The notes below the pieces were generated by a model that did not search any database, was not told the DNA's origin, and worked only from the letters and a program-made list of their open reading frames with translations. A program made the position numbers and the translations under genes. A stretch of 44,976 nucleotides of DNA, taken from contig NAVB01000325.1 of assembly GCA_002179805.1 (NCBI GenBank), positions 1 to 44,976 on the forward strand, in the 5' to 3' direction. This document shows positions 24,530-36,173 of the stretch, piece by piece (position 1 is the stretch's first letter; the number at the start of each line of letters is the position of its first letter). The stretch is from Acanthamoeba lenticulata. Its lineage: Eukaryota > Discosea > Longamoebia > Acanthamoebidae.

Positions 24530-26944
24530 ATGCAAGCGGAGGGACCCACCGCGCTCCACGTCAACGATTTGCCAGGTGTGTAGCTGTTCGAGTTGCTGAG
24601 CCGGTTGCAGTTGCTCACCACGCTTGTTGCCGATGCGGACACAGATGAGACGTTGCTCGCAGTGCTCCAGTGCCTCTCACCTCAAGAGCTCTTGACCGCG
24701 GAGCTCGTGTGCCAGCGTTGGCGCGAGGTGGCGACGACTCACCACAAGGTTCTCTGGGGACCCCTCTTTGCGTCGTCTCCCTTCACGCACTGGTGGCAGC
24801 CCTACCGCCCTTCACGCGACTTCATCGCCCTCAAGGGTACATACACATACACTTCTTCTTTTTCCTTTCCTCGCGTGCCTGGCCTGCTCACCCGAGCCGG
24901 TCACGCACGAACAGAGGCTAAGGGGGACAAGCCCGCGCGGGAGCTCGACTACAAGTGGGAGTACCTCACCAAGAGCCGATGCACGGAGCGATGGCTCAAG
25001 TTTGCGTCGTTCCGGCGCGTCGGTCGTGGCGTACGCGCTCCTCCTCACCTCTCCCGCACCATTCACACAAAGGCTTCAGCTGACCAACCAACCCACCATC
25101 CGTCCCCTCCAACCGGGCTGCGCGTGGGGTCCATTCCAGCTCCGGGACCACAGCGAGGACTACGGGCGCGTCGTCCGGTGGTCCCGCAACGAAGCGACCG
25201 GCGGCGGACTAGGACCCGTGCGTGGCCTCACCGCCTCCTTCCTCTCTGCTCTGCGCTTGCCTCGAGGCACTGACTCGCCGTGGCGACGATCCTCGTGATC
25301 AGGCGCGCATCGCCATCCGCGCGTTGCTGGTGGGCGGCAGCGGCGTCGGCTGCTACACGCTGGCGTCGGCCCTGGGCCGGCTGTACCCGGGCGTGTGCAT
25401 CTCGCTAGAGCAGGGCTCCATGGACGTGCTGCGGAACCCGCTGTCGTCGGTCCAGCTGGTCATCACGCGTGAGGAGCAGGTCGAGGCCGAGGCGCTGCTC
25501 AACTACCGGCGCGAGGTGGGCGGGACGCCCTTCACCTTTGGTTCGCTGCCTCTCGAGCTGGAGCTCGAGGTGGCCGACGTCCTGTCCGTCGTCGAGGGCC
25601 GGAGCGAGCTCATCCGCAACGAGCTCTTTGAGAGCGTGCGCCCGACTGTGGTCCTCGCGGCCTTCTCGCTCGAGAACTTTTGCTCCTTCAACCAGCTGCG
25701 CGAGACCGTGCTCCCGGCCGTGCGGGCCCGCTTCAACGACCTGCCCATCCTGCTGGTGGGCACCAAGCAGGACACGAGGGGCGCGCACTACCAGTTTGCC
25801 GACGAGCCCGACCAGCTGCACTACTTTGTCAGCTCAGCGAGTCCCAGCTATCAGCAGGGCCTCGAGTTGGCCCACACCGTGGGCGCCAAGAACTACACCG
25901 AGTGCTCGATCCTGACGCGTGAGGGCTTGAGCATGGTGGTGAGCCAGGCCGCCGAGCTCGGTACGCGCGCATGCGGCCATTGCACAGCACAGGAGACTGA
26001 GACCGCATCCATGCTGACCCCGCCCATCCATGGGTGACGCTCGCGCAGGAGTGCGGCACATGCTGCAGTTCTTTGCGCGGACAGACCTCGAGAGCCGACC
26101 ACGAGGCCTGCAGTGGGAGGGACAGGATGACGAGCAGGCCGAGGTTCACGAGAGCATCCTCTGCAACGGATGCGGGGTACGTCCCATGCTGCATCTCGCC
26201 GGGGCGGCACCATGATTCACACACCCTTTTTTTGTTCTTCCTCTGTCGACCTGCAGGTGGGGCCAGTCGTGGGCAACTGCTACAAGTGCGATACGTGCCT
26301 CGACTACCACCTGTGCGAGGCCTGCTTCCGGAGCAAGCCGCACAACCCGGCCCACACATTCAAACTGTGGCACACCAAGAAGAAGCGCTTCATCAAAAGG
26401 TGCGCGCGACGTCACAGCGGAAGAGAGGGGGCTTCGGTGTAACTAACATTTTTCGACACCATCACCGGGTCACAGACACACGCGACAGACGACGTCGTTT
26501 CGGGAGGGCTTCCGGCACAAGAGCTCCTTCACCGAAGAGGAGCCCGACAGCAGCGTCGACGAGGGAAGTGCCGCCGCCGAGCGAGAAGGATCCTCGCAGG
26601 ACGAAGCCGAGCAGGTCTTGACGCTCAGCCCACAGGTCCAGGCAAGCCGAGAGGCGGCGGCGGCGGCGGAGGTTCGCAGGGAAAAGGAGGAGATCAAAAA
26701 GAAGGGCCGCGAGTCGTTCGAACGGACGGGCCTGGCTAACAGCTGGAAGGAAAGCGTGGAGGACATCTTTCGCATGTTCTCCAAGTCGCCTGACTCGAAG
26801 GCCAAGCGGAAGCGCACCTCTTCCTCCTCATCTTCCTCATCTTCCTCGGACGGCGAGGATCTCGCTACGACCACCACGCGCTCGTCTTCAAGTCCCGACC
26901 CGGAGGTGCCGCCAACCAACAAAAAGCAGCGGGCGGACGAGTAA
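24530..26944 (+). CDS. F-box, degenerate Rho-like GTPase and ZZ zinc-finger protein (in-frame TAG at codon 18)
   Basis: Seven exons (24530-24836, 24915-25030, 25140-25217, 25303-25960, 26049-26176, 26257-26399, 26476-26944) sum to 1899 nt. An F-box lies near residues 35-75 (ETLLAVLQCLSPQELL, ELVCQRWREVATTHHKVLW), suggesting SCF ubiquitin-ligase recruitment. A Rho-like domain follows: the P-loop position reads LLVGGSGVGCYTL, where the invariant Lys-Ser/Thr is Cys-Tyr; G4 is LPILLVGTKQDTR and G5 is YTECSIL; no DxxG is seen. A ZZ finger follows (ILCNGCGVGPVVGNCYKCDT, CLDYHLCEACF, HNPAHTF), then a charged, Ser-rich tail. The only ATG in frame is 24530, but codon 18 (24581-24583) is TAG, and no Met follows before the F-box. 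So the 5' end is a nonsense change, a sequence error, or a start I cannot find. Confidence 0.82.
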
Positions 26945-27055
26945 GAGGCGACCAAGAGAGGGATGACGATGATGAAGCTCTTACTCTTCTTGTTCTTCTG
27001 TTGCGGACACCGAAAAGAGCAGCAAGCTTGGCCAGCCCGCAAGCGCTGGGCCAGC

Positions 27056-30000
27056 TCACCAGTAGCGAGACCAGCCAAAGACGCCGCGCGGGATCATCTC
27101 CGGGACGAACTTGGTGAGGCGCTGCCACAGGACGGGCGAGACGCCGTCGTAGACCATGCCGCCCACCTGCTGGATCCGCTCGGGCATGGCCCACCGCAGG
27201 CTCCGCAAGAAGCGCGCCTTTTGGCCTGTGCACGCCATGGGCGGTCAGGTCACTTCGACGAAACATGTGCAATGAAGGCGTGTGTACCCAGCAAGGGCGC
27301 ATACTTGATCACGAAGGGGACCAATACGGCCCACCTTTCCGCCGAAGTCGACTTCCAGACCTGGCGCGTCTGCGGACATTCGCCGGGAGTGAGGAATGAG
27401 GCACGCAAGCGCAGGGCGGCATCAAAGGTACCAGCTTGCGAGTGATCTTTGGGTTGAAGTACTTCTTGGGGACGTGGTTGATGTACCGCTCTTCATAATC
27501 CAAGTGCTCGACCAAGTGCTTGGCCAGCGCCGGCAGCTTGGCCTTGATGTCTTGCACGGCCTGTTTGTTTGTTTGGAACGGAAGTGAGTCACCGGTTGGC
27601 GCATGGGGACATGTGGACAGCACGCACGCTGGCGCGTTCGCCCTGATCCTCCGAGTGAAGCACGAGCTCGACTGCGCTGGCGGCTTCCGCCAACAGCTGC
27701 TCTCCTTCGTGGTGCTCCTGCTCGTTGTGAAGGCCAACTCTCTCTTCAACATACGCAACAGGCGGGATTCCATCGACCACAAGGACGGACCTTTGCCACG
27801 AACCGGCAGAAGCCGGGGAAGTATCCGTTGATGATGGGGTAGAGGATCTCCTCCTCGTGCTTTGAATGCTCCTCATGCATGAGGTTGATGCTCTTAAAAA
27901 GGCGGATGAACAGGACCACACTCCTGTCGTCATCTGCGTTCAGGAAGCGGCCACGACTGCACAGAAGAAGAAGAAAGGGCGATGAGCCGGCTGAACTGTA
28001 CACCAACAAAGCAGGGGCGCGCGAGTACCGCTCCATCTTCCTGATGGCTCCGCGGAGGGCAAAGTGGATGACCTTCATGAAGGACAGCGGGCCCCACTTC
28101 TCGTTGGGCACGAAGAGGTCGGCGCGCTTCTGGAGGAGGACCAGCGTGTGCAGGGCGCACATGGCCACCACAAAGGTGACCTGGATGACGGCCAACCAGC
28201 TCAGCGCCTTCAGCAGGTCGGTCTCGACCCACTGGTAATAGTCGATGTTGACCATGGCCAGCGTGGCCAGCGGGAACGTGTAGCCCCAGTAGCTCATCTC
28301 GAACCTGTTGCGCCCAAAGTAGTGGTTGACGGTCATCAAGGCCAGCACCATGTAGATGCTCATCGCGGCGTAGTAGAGGACCCTGGAGGTTGGCCAAGAT
28401 GAGCCGCCCGGGCGCACAGTGGAGAATGGGGGGAACGGGGCGAGGGTACCGAGGGTAGTAGTCGAGCACCCACGGGTTGCAGTGGCAGTCAGCGGCCTTG
28501 ATGGCCGCGTAAGCGCTGCAGGCCACCGACATGGCGGCCAGCCAGACAAACAGGGACGACGTCATCCTGTCGTCTGTGTCGTGGCCTCCTGTGTTAACGC
28601 CGGCGAGACAAGAAAGGGGATAGATCTCATCTCATGATGAGGTGGGAGGAACAGACCCATGGCCTCGCGCGTGGTGACACGGAGGATGGACATGACGAAG
28701 AGCGGGATCCAGTACAGCATGGCGAAGCCATACCAGAGCCAGGCCACCTCGTCGTAGCCGTCGTCAAGGCTGGGCGCCACGAGAGCCGCCACCAGGTTGC
28801 CCACGACCGGGATCATCCAGTTGGGGTTGATGGTCTCGATGTAGTGCGGCACCAGGGTCCAGCGCCCGACCGCCATCACACCCAGCAGCAGCTGCGTCGG
28901 CGCCGCTATCCACTGCAATCGGAAAATGAAAATGAAAATGAATATAAAATGGATCGAAATGACAAGACGGGCTTCGCTGGGCAGCCGGCGTACAAAGAGG
29001 ACTTTGGCCAGGTCGTTGTGATCGCTCTCGATCAGGAAGGACATGAGCAAAATGTTGATCGTGATCGCCGAGAAGAAGGGTCCCTGCACTGTGGGGAAGC
29101 GTCAGGCTCAGGGTGTTCGAATGTTGTTGGGAAGAGAAGGCGTACCAGGGCAGTCCCACTCGGTAGCCACCTTGCGCGGGTAGAGGAACATCTTGACGAC
29201 GTACACCAAGGCGATCAAAACCGCCAGCAGCGCTCCCGCAATGCCAAAGGTCGCCCACCAGCCCTTGCCCGTCCCGGCAAAGACGGCATCGCAAACACGC
29301 CTGACGCCCCGTGGTGAGTTGGGGGGTTGTTCACAAGCGAGGAGGGCGGCGAGTCGAACCAGGCGACAGCCATGCCCAGGACGCCCATGGGCACGCCCAT
29401 GTAGGTGATCTTCATGTTCCTGACGGGGTTCCACTCGTAGCGGATGTCCTCCTCGGTGTGCGGGGTGCCCCGCACGCTGCGTCGCTGGTGGACCCTGCGG
29501 CCGCTGGTGGGATCCGGGCGGTTGAACTCCTGGGCCTTGTTGATGAGGCTCATGATCTCCTTGACCTCCTTCTCCTTGAACTTGGGCTCAAAGGCCAGCT
29601 GCTTCCTCCCGTCGAGGAGCTTGCCCTCCCAGAGCTTGTGGCCCAGCCCCCGGTAGGACGGCTGCTCGCCAAGCTTCTTGTCCTCGGCTTCGAGGTCGGA
29701 CCAGCCTTCCTGCTCCTCGTCGCGATCGGCTTCCTTGCCTTTGTCCTTGCCGTCGCCGGACTTGTTCTTCTCCGTCATCTCGGTACCGTCCTTCTCCTTC
29801 TTCTCGCGCGGCCCTCCTCCGCCGGCAGAGTTGTCAAAGTAGGTGAAGATCTTGAGCACGATCACTTTCTGAGGAGAAGGCGCCTGAGTCAGGCATCACA
29901 AGAAACGAGAAACCAAAGAGGCTCAGGAAAGGCACCTCGCTGAGCCAGTCCCATAGGTCGGAGCAGATGGGCCATGACCGCTCCTCGCTGAGCGCTTCGC

Positions 30001-30756
30001 CCATCTCGCCATGGGCGTCCTCACAGATGTCGAAGACGCGAGGGCTGACGACCTTCAGCCACACGGCCATCTGCTCGCCACCCCAGGCCGCCGTTCAGGT
30101 TGTGGACTTGTTCAACTCACCGACTGGGTGGATGCCACGTATCGTACCTCGAACATCGTGCAACCGGCACAGAACCCAAACACGCCCTGTAGTTGTTGTT
30201 GGAGGCCACATGTGTGTTGGCCACGAGGCGAGGTGAAGCTTATGGTTGGGGAATGGACGTGCCTCCATGCCGGCGGCGATGAGCAACGCGCCGAGAACAC
30301 ACTGAGCGGTGATGATGAACCCGTCCCCGTCGCCCTCTCCGTACTTGGTTTCCGCTCCAACGAAGAGGAAGAGCGTGGCGAGGCCGGAGAACACGATGCC
30401 GCACAGAGCGGCGAACTGCTTGGGAGGACCGGGCACGAGCTGTGGCCTGAAGTAGAAAGAGAACAGCTCGGCAATGGTGCCCTGGATAGAGGCTCTTCCT
30501 CCTGCCACAAACCTTGCTCCCGCCAGAGATTTTCGGTCAGTCTAAGTCAAACACAGGGGGACCCTGAGTACCTGAGGATGAAGTCGGCAGTCATGCCAGC
30601 AATAGCATAGCGCATAATCTCATTGTGGCGGAAGATGATGCCCAGGATGCACACGGCTACCACTTGGAGAGCGGTGAAGCGCGCATTGACCGCGTTAACG
30701 TTGGCAGGGAACCAGAACAGTGGCCCACTCCACGCCTTGGGGTTGCCGCAAAACAT
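27056..30756 (-). CDS. DUF4395, TehA/SLAC1-type anion channel and hemerythrin-like HHE fusion protein
   Basis: Reading down from ATG 30756, exons 30756-30572, 30512-30263 and 30186-30148 encode a DUF4395 membrane domain (VNAVNARFTALQVVAVCILG, PPKQFAALCGIVFSGLATLF, ending FGFCAGCTMFE). Exon 30070-29936 (MAVWLKVVSPRVFD) and a charged linker lead to a multi-pass region with the TehA/SLAC1 (TDT) start YMGVPMGVLGMAVAWR and about ten hydrophobic helices, including YWGYTFPLATLAMVNI. The C-terminal part is hemerythrin-like: INLMHEEHSKHEEEIL, NEQEHHEGEQLL, HLVEHLDYEERYI, giving the His/Glu set of a di-iron site. TDT proteins export anions such as malate, nitrate or sulfite. The final helix ends FGWSRYW with TGA at 27056-27058. 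Uncertainty: DUF4395 could be a separate gene ending at TGA 30112, with the rest starting at ATG 30070. I favour one gene because the gap would be only about 40 bp and the splice is in phase. Confidence 0.72.
30187..30262 (-). other. Probable GC-AG intron in the DUF4395 segment
   Basis: To join GMEA-type helix end to GVFGFCAGCTMFE in frame, the donor must be GAG|GCACGT at 30262 and the acceptor CTACAG at 30187. The only nearby GT (in GCACGTCC) puts the next exon out of frame and destroys the conserved FGFCAGC motif. The site equals the usual local donor GTACGT with T changed to C. Confidence 0.6.
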
Positions 30757-30974
30757 GGTGCGTGAGACCTCTCTCTTGTCCTCCTCTTCCTCTGTCTTGG
30801 CGAGTAGTTAGCCAAGCTCGGCAACGGTTCGAGTCACTGGCGCCAACACGTCGACACCGGGTGCCAGGGACAAAAGAGGAATTCGAAACGTTTCTGTTTT
30901 CCTTCCTTTTAAGGTTACACTGGAACATTTGGTGACATACTCAAGATTTTACATAATCATGTCCGTGCTACAAG

Positions 30975-33900
30975 CTAGCTGTCCTGGGAGCTCTGGCCGA
31001 AGAGACCACGAATGGTGCTGGAGAAGGAAGAGGAAGAAAAGAGGCCCACACCCGAGGAGGAGCCGCCGCCCGAAGGAGGCGACGGCCCGCGCATGGTGGT
31101 GACGAGGCTCCGCGGCTCACACTCGAGCGACAGCTGGTAGAGCCGGTCTTCGGCCTCTCGGCTCCGGCCGGCCCCGAGCTCGTGCTCGGCAGCGGCGAAG
31201 GAGGCCTCCAGGAAGTCGCGCACCTTGGGCAGCGGCTCAAAGGCAAAGGGCTTCCGCTGGAAGTTGATGAGGTCCACAATAGCCACCGCCACTCGTCTTC
31301 GCTTCTCGAAGTTGATGATGGTGCCCGCCGTGCCCTCGCCGACGGCAAACTCGTTGGCGTTGCCCTCCTCGATGAAGGTGAGGTCGCTCAGGTAGACTCC
31401 TGCGCGATGCAGACGACAACAACAGGTTTGTTGCGTCAACTATCTACTTCTACATCTTCAAGAAGGCCTCGCGGCTTTACGGTACCGAGGTAAGGGAGGC
31501 ACGGGGGCTCGGCCCGCTTGACAGCGTCGCGGTAGGCCTTGTAGTTGCCCACGCTAAAGGCCGCAAACTCCTCGTGGGCGGCCTTGGCCCTCTGGGGCAT
31601 CGCCTCCCACGTGCGCTGTTGTGGTGGCCCACCACCAACACCAACACCACCGCAAACACACATGGACCGTCAGTCGCGCGCAGAGTCCACGGCGTGCGAG
31701 CACAAGGAACGCGTGCCCTCAGGCGATGGATGGGTGACGAGTAGAGGGCCGCCACGATCTCCATCATTCCGTTAAAGTTCTGGATCTTCTGGCACTCGAC
31801 GGCCACGTTGACAAAGAAGCTCATCACCCGACTTCGCTGCGCCACGTCCTTCTCGCGCAGGATCCGTAAAATCACGCAGGAGCTCATCTGGCGATGATGG
31901 GCCATCGTGAGTCTTGCGGGCCTCCTCCTGGACAATCGCCCCAGATTGGCCACGAAGGAGAGGATGAAGGAGAGGTACCAGATTGAACCGTCGGACCAGC
32001 TCCAGCACGTTCGGGGCGCTCTCCTGCTGCTTGCTCCACCTCTGAGGTTGACGGCACCGAGAGCGCGTGAGCCGAGGTCCGGACAAATGCCGAGCCTCGC
32101 GAATAGGTGTACGCACCAGATCGAGGCACTCGATGGGCTGGATCTTCTTGTAGAAGGTAAACTCGGAGAGGGTCATCTGGCGCGCCAGCTCGGCGGGGTG
32201 CAGGTCCGTGAAGTCCTTGATCAGCACGGGCGGCTTGATTGGTTTCGGCACATCACCCACCGACACCATCGACAGCTCTTGGCCGACGGCCTGCACCAGT
32301 CCGGGCAAGGTCAGCGGGCCACTTTCTTCGGCCTTAGACGCAGATGATAGCGAGCGCGCATGGGCACCTTGCGCGAGATCATGTAGAGGAGCTTGTGGGC
32401 AGGCTTGGTGAAGTGCGGGTCGGTGGCCAGCTTGTCCGTCAGGAACTGGTTGAGGCGCATCTGACGCGCATCGAGCCCATCAAAGTCGTACCAGTAGTTC
32501 TCCACCCACGTTTTGACCACAAACCAGATTCTGCGCGCATTGTTTGTTTTTATGGGTTCGTGAGCTTTATCCAGCAGCACTTGGTGATGGGCGACACTGG
32601 CCAAGAAGGGAGAGGGGACGCACTTGCTTCGGATGGTGAGCTTGTAGAGCTCCCAGTCGTCCTTTGATCTCCCTCGGCGGAGCCACTTCGGGATCGCATA
32701 TCTGGCCAATGATGAGGCGCTGGAACGATGGAAAACGGAAGGGAAAACCAAAAGAAGATGTACCGGAGCACCAGGAGGTCATCTGGCGCGCCAGCTCGGC
32801 GGGGTGCAGGTCCGTGAAGTCCTTGATCAGCACGGGCGGCTTGATTGGTTTCGGCACATCACCCACCGACACCATCGACAGCTCTTGGCCGACGGCCTGC
32901 ACCAGTCCGGGCAAGGTCAGCGGGCCTCTTTCTTTGGCCTTAGACGCAGATGATAGCGAGCGCGCATGGGCACCTTGCGCGAGATCATGTAGAGGAGCTT
33001 GTGGGCAGGCTTGGTGAAGTGCGGGTCGGTGGCCAGCTTGTCCGTCAGGAACTGGTTGAGGCGCATCTGACGCGCATCGAGCCCATCAAAGTCGTACCAG
33101 TAGTTCTCCACCCACGTTTTGACCACAAACCAGATTCTGCGCGCATTGTTTGTTTTTATGGGTTCGTGAGCTTTATCCAGCAGCACTTGGTGATGCGGGA
33201 CAATGGCCAGGAAGGGAGAGGGGACGCACTTGCTTCGGATGGTGAGCTTGTAGAGCTCCCAGTCGTCCTTTGATCTCCCTCGGCGGAGCCACGGCGGGAT
33301 CGCATATCTGGCTAATGATGAGGCGCTGGAACGATGGAAAAGGGAAGGGAAAACCAAAAGAAGACGTACCGGAGCACCAGGAGGTCGATGAGCTCGTCGG
33401 GTGAGGAAAAGGAGTGGAGGGTGAGCAGGAACGACTGCACGAAGAAGGGATCGTGGCCTTGATCGCCAGTCAAATGCTCGACCAGCTTGGTCAGCGTTCT
33501 GTCGACACAACGCACATATGGGTGGTGGGCGGTTTAAGAGAGAGGTCTGGTACCAGTCTCGTGAAAAGGAGATTGGAGGCGGGGGGGGGGCGTACCCTCC
33601 GATCAGAGACCCATCAGTGCCGTATCGGCTGTTGGAGTCGTTGTCTGGCTCGGCGAATGGATACGGCCAGTCGGCCTCACTGGCGACCACACGACACCGG
33701 GCAGTTAGTTCTCCAGCCCTGCGGTCTCCAGGAGGAAGAGAGTACGCACCTGACGTCCTCCTCCTCTTCCTCCCCCGCGTCCTGGTCTCCACCTCCAGCG
33801 CCTTCAGTGGCCTGGTCGGCGGCAAGAGTCTCGGCCTCGGCCTCGGCCTCGGTGTCGAAGATCCATTGGTGGTGGAGGACGAAGTGGGACGTGAGCCGGT

Positions 33901-36062
33901 TGACCAGGTGGATCGTGTCGATGTTGGCCATCACCTCGCCCGCTTTGAACAGCAGCGTGGGTCCCACGACCGTGGCCAGCGCCTGCATGCGTACATGGGG
34001 TTCAGTGACATGCAAGCATACCAGCGCCAGCGATCGCCAGACACACAGCGCCACAAGAACGAGATCGATCGTACGGCGATGTTCATGCGGTTGATGTGCT
34101 CATACTGGTACACGAGCGCCCAGAACTCCACCAGCCGCCGCAGGGTGGCGCGGTTCACCACTGGGAGCTGCTGCACGAGGCCCTTGATGCCCCACAGAAC
34201 TGCGTCGCTCTGCACGCGCAGAGACCAGCCCAACGCGTCATGATCCATCCAGAGGGGGGAGGGGGCACCGGCACACGAGTGGGGTGAGCGGCAGCACCTC
34301 TTCGCTGTTATCATCGCCTTGCTGGCAGACCTCCATCCATTGGTCATACAGCTCGGCGGTGAGGAGCGGCTCGGGCAGCTCGCGCAGGAAGGCCTTGAGC
34401 AGGTTGGCCACGTTGTTGACGTTCTTCTCGCCGCTAAAGTCGATCGGCTCACCTGCTCGTGTTGTCCCCCCCCCCGCGTCGTTGGCGGTTGTTTCGGGCG
34501 CGCCTCCGCAGTGAAGGCCGAGCTCACACGCACGCACCTTTCTCAAACTTGGCGCGGAGCTGGTTCATCTGCATCGTGCTGCCGGCCTCGCGGAAGATGC
34601 CCTCGGACATGGCGCCGTTTTGCTTGTGGAGGACCTCCAACGCTCGCACGATGAGGAGCGGCACCTGGAGGCCCGGGTGGCTCTCTCGCTGGCGCTCCAT
34701 CACCTCTGTGAGCGGCGCGCCAAACACTCGGCCTTTGCCTTTGGGAGCGAACCGCCCACGCGCGCGGGTGGTGGTCAGCAACACCAGGGAGAGCCTTCCC
34801 AAGCGGAGGGGACCGTACTCGAGGCGGGCGCGGGCGGGGGCACGTCGCTGGTGGTGAGGATGTTCTTGGCGGCCAGCACGGTGGCCGACGGGCGGTAGAG
34901 AAGCCATGTGCTGAGGTAGTTCAGCAGGCTCTCCTTCTCCTTGGCCGTGGCGGCCGGTTTCCCGCCGCCGCCCTCAGCCTCGGCCGCCAAGTGCTGTTTG
35001 GCCGCCATCTCTACCGCGGCGGGCGCCATCTCCGCCTGGGCCCAGTCGCGCCGTGCGTCAGACGCGCCGCTGCCCGACGACGACAAGTCGCCCGTGGCGG
35101 CCACGGTGTCGATGACCAGGCTTCTCAGCGAGGCGCCCTCGACAGAGCCCGAGCTCTGCGGTGCGAGGGTGTCCCCGCTGGTCATGCGCCGCGAGATGCC
35201 GCGGCTCGAGTAGAGCTTGTCCTTGATGTTCTCCTGCCCGAAGAGCCGCGCCGAAGGCGGCATCTCAGGAAGCGGCGGCGGCGCGTCGCCGAGCTCGCCG
35301 CCCGCCGGGCCCTGATGGTATTGGTGATCGATTTCGGGCTCGGTCAGGGCCTGGCGCACCGAGCGGCGCCAGGAGATCGAAGCCCCTTCGGTCTGGCGTC
35401 GAGCCAGGACGTGTGGCGCAGGAGCCACGGCGTCGCTGCTGCCGCTGCCGAGCGGCTTGGGCGGCAGCGGAGGAGGCATGCGCCGCGAGGCGCCCGCGGA
35501 GCGCTTCGGGAGCTCCGCCTCGCCGCTCCCGACCGCCACGGAGGCGGATCTCTGGCGAGGACTCTCGTCGATGCTCGGCGGGAAGTCCGCGCTGCGCTGC
35601 CTCTGGAGGCGCTGTGCGATCTGCTGCGCGATCTGCTGCTGCTGCATCTGCTGAAGCCCTAGCTGGGCTTGGCGCGGCGAAGGGAGCGTGTTTCCTGTCG
35701 TCTGAGCTGAGCCCTCCCCAGCCTCTGCCTGTCCGCACAAGGGCCAAGAAGCAGGTCACACAACGTCAAGGAGGCAGCGCGGGCCGTAAATGCGTGGTGG
35801 CGCGTACCTCGACTGGGGCCATCGCTGTGGCGGGGGCGGGCTGGCCGGCAGCCGCGAAGAGCTTGGGGGGCGGTGCCGGCCTGGCGGGTGAAGGAGGCTG
35901 TTGCTGTGCTTGCTGTGCTTGTTGGTGGTGTGCGGGCTGCCCTCGAATTGCGTGCTGCCGCCACCTCTTTTTGTCATCTGCACCTGCATGTACACCCTCG
36001 TCAGTTGGGCCAACGGCAGTCATCTCCTCAAGCCAAGGCCTCCCCGCACCTTGTGCCTCCAT
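30975..36062 (-). CDS. RhoGAP-REM-RasGEF protein with Pro/Gln-rich N terminus
   Basis: Starts at ATG 36062 (MEAQGAGRPWLEEMTAVG). The first roughly 400 residues are Gln- and Pro-rich (QQMQQQQIAQQ, RRMPPPLPPKP). A RhoGAP domain follows at about 34840-33840: FGAPLTEVMERQRE, the arginine-finger motif EGIFREAGS, LLKAFLRELPEPLL, ATVVGPTLLFK. A REM/RasGEF-N domain begins near 33510 (LTKLVEHLTGDQG, FLLTLHSFSSPDELIDLL). The CDC25 catalytic domain runs to about 31250: LIKDFTDLHPAELARQMTLS, VLELVRRFNL, VAVECQKIQNFNGMMEIVAA, VYLSDLTFIEEGN. It would inactivate a Rho-family GTPase and activate a Ras-family one. The region between REM and CDC25 is duplicated (see 32171-33382), so the naive exon chain shifts frame. 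The stop is TAG at 30975-30977. Most exon borders in the N-terminal part are approximate. Confidence 0.85.
32171..33382. repeat. Tandem 606-bp direct duplication inside the RhoGAP-RasGEF gene
   Basis: Positions 32171-32776 and 32777-33382 align at a constant offset of 606 with no gaps. By eye I count about 11 mismatches (roughly 98 percent identity), spread over exons and introns, for example IPKWL versus IPPWL. Each copy holds the end of the REM region, the linker exon ending LLYMISRK and the exon opening CDC25 (LIKDFTDLHPAELARQMT). The junction carries the short homology GGTC. Confidence 0.95.
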
Positions 36063-36173
36063 GACGCCCTCGCTCGCAGGTTCGGTTTGTTTTTTGGTTG
36101 CTCAATGAATTGCGTTACGATAAATGAAGCGGGCAACAAAGAAACAGATAAGAAACCATTTTCCTTGTGCATG

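Noticed and set aside
30071..30147. Possible gene boundary splitting DUF4395 from the anion-channel part
   Set aside because: Not fully excluded, but a 77-nt in-phase GTACGA...GAGCAG intron fits local style and a 40-bp intergenic gap would be far shorter than others here.
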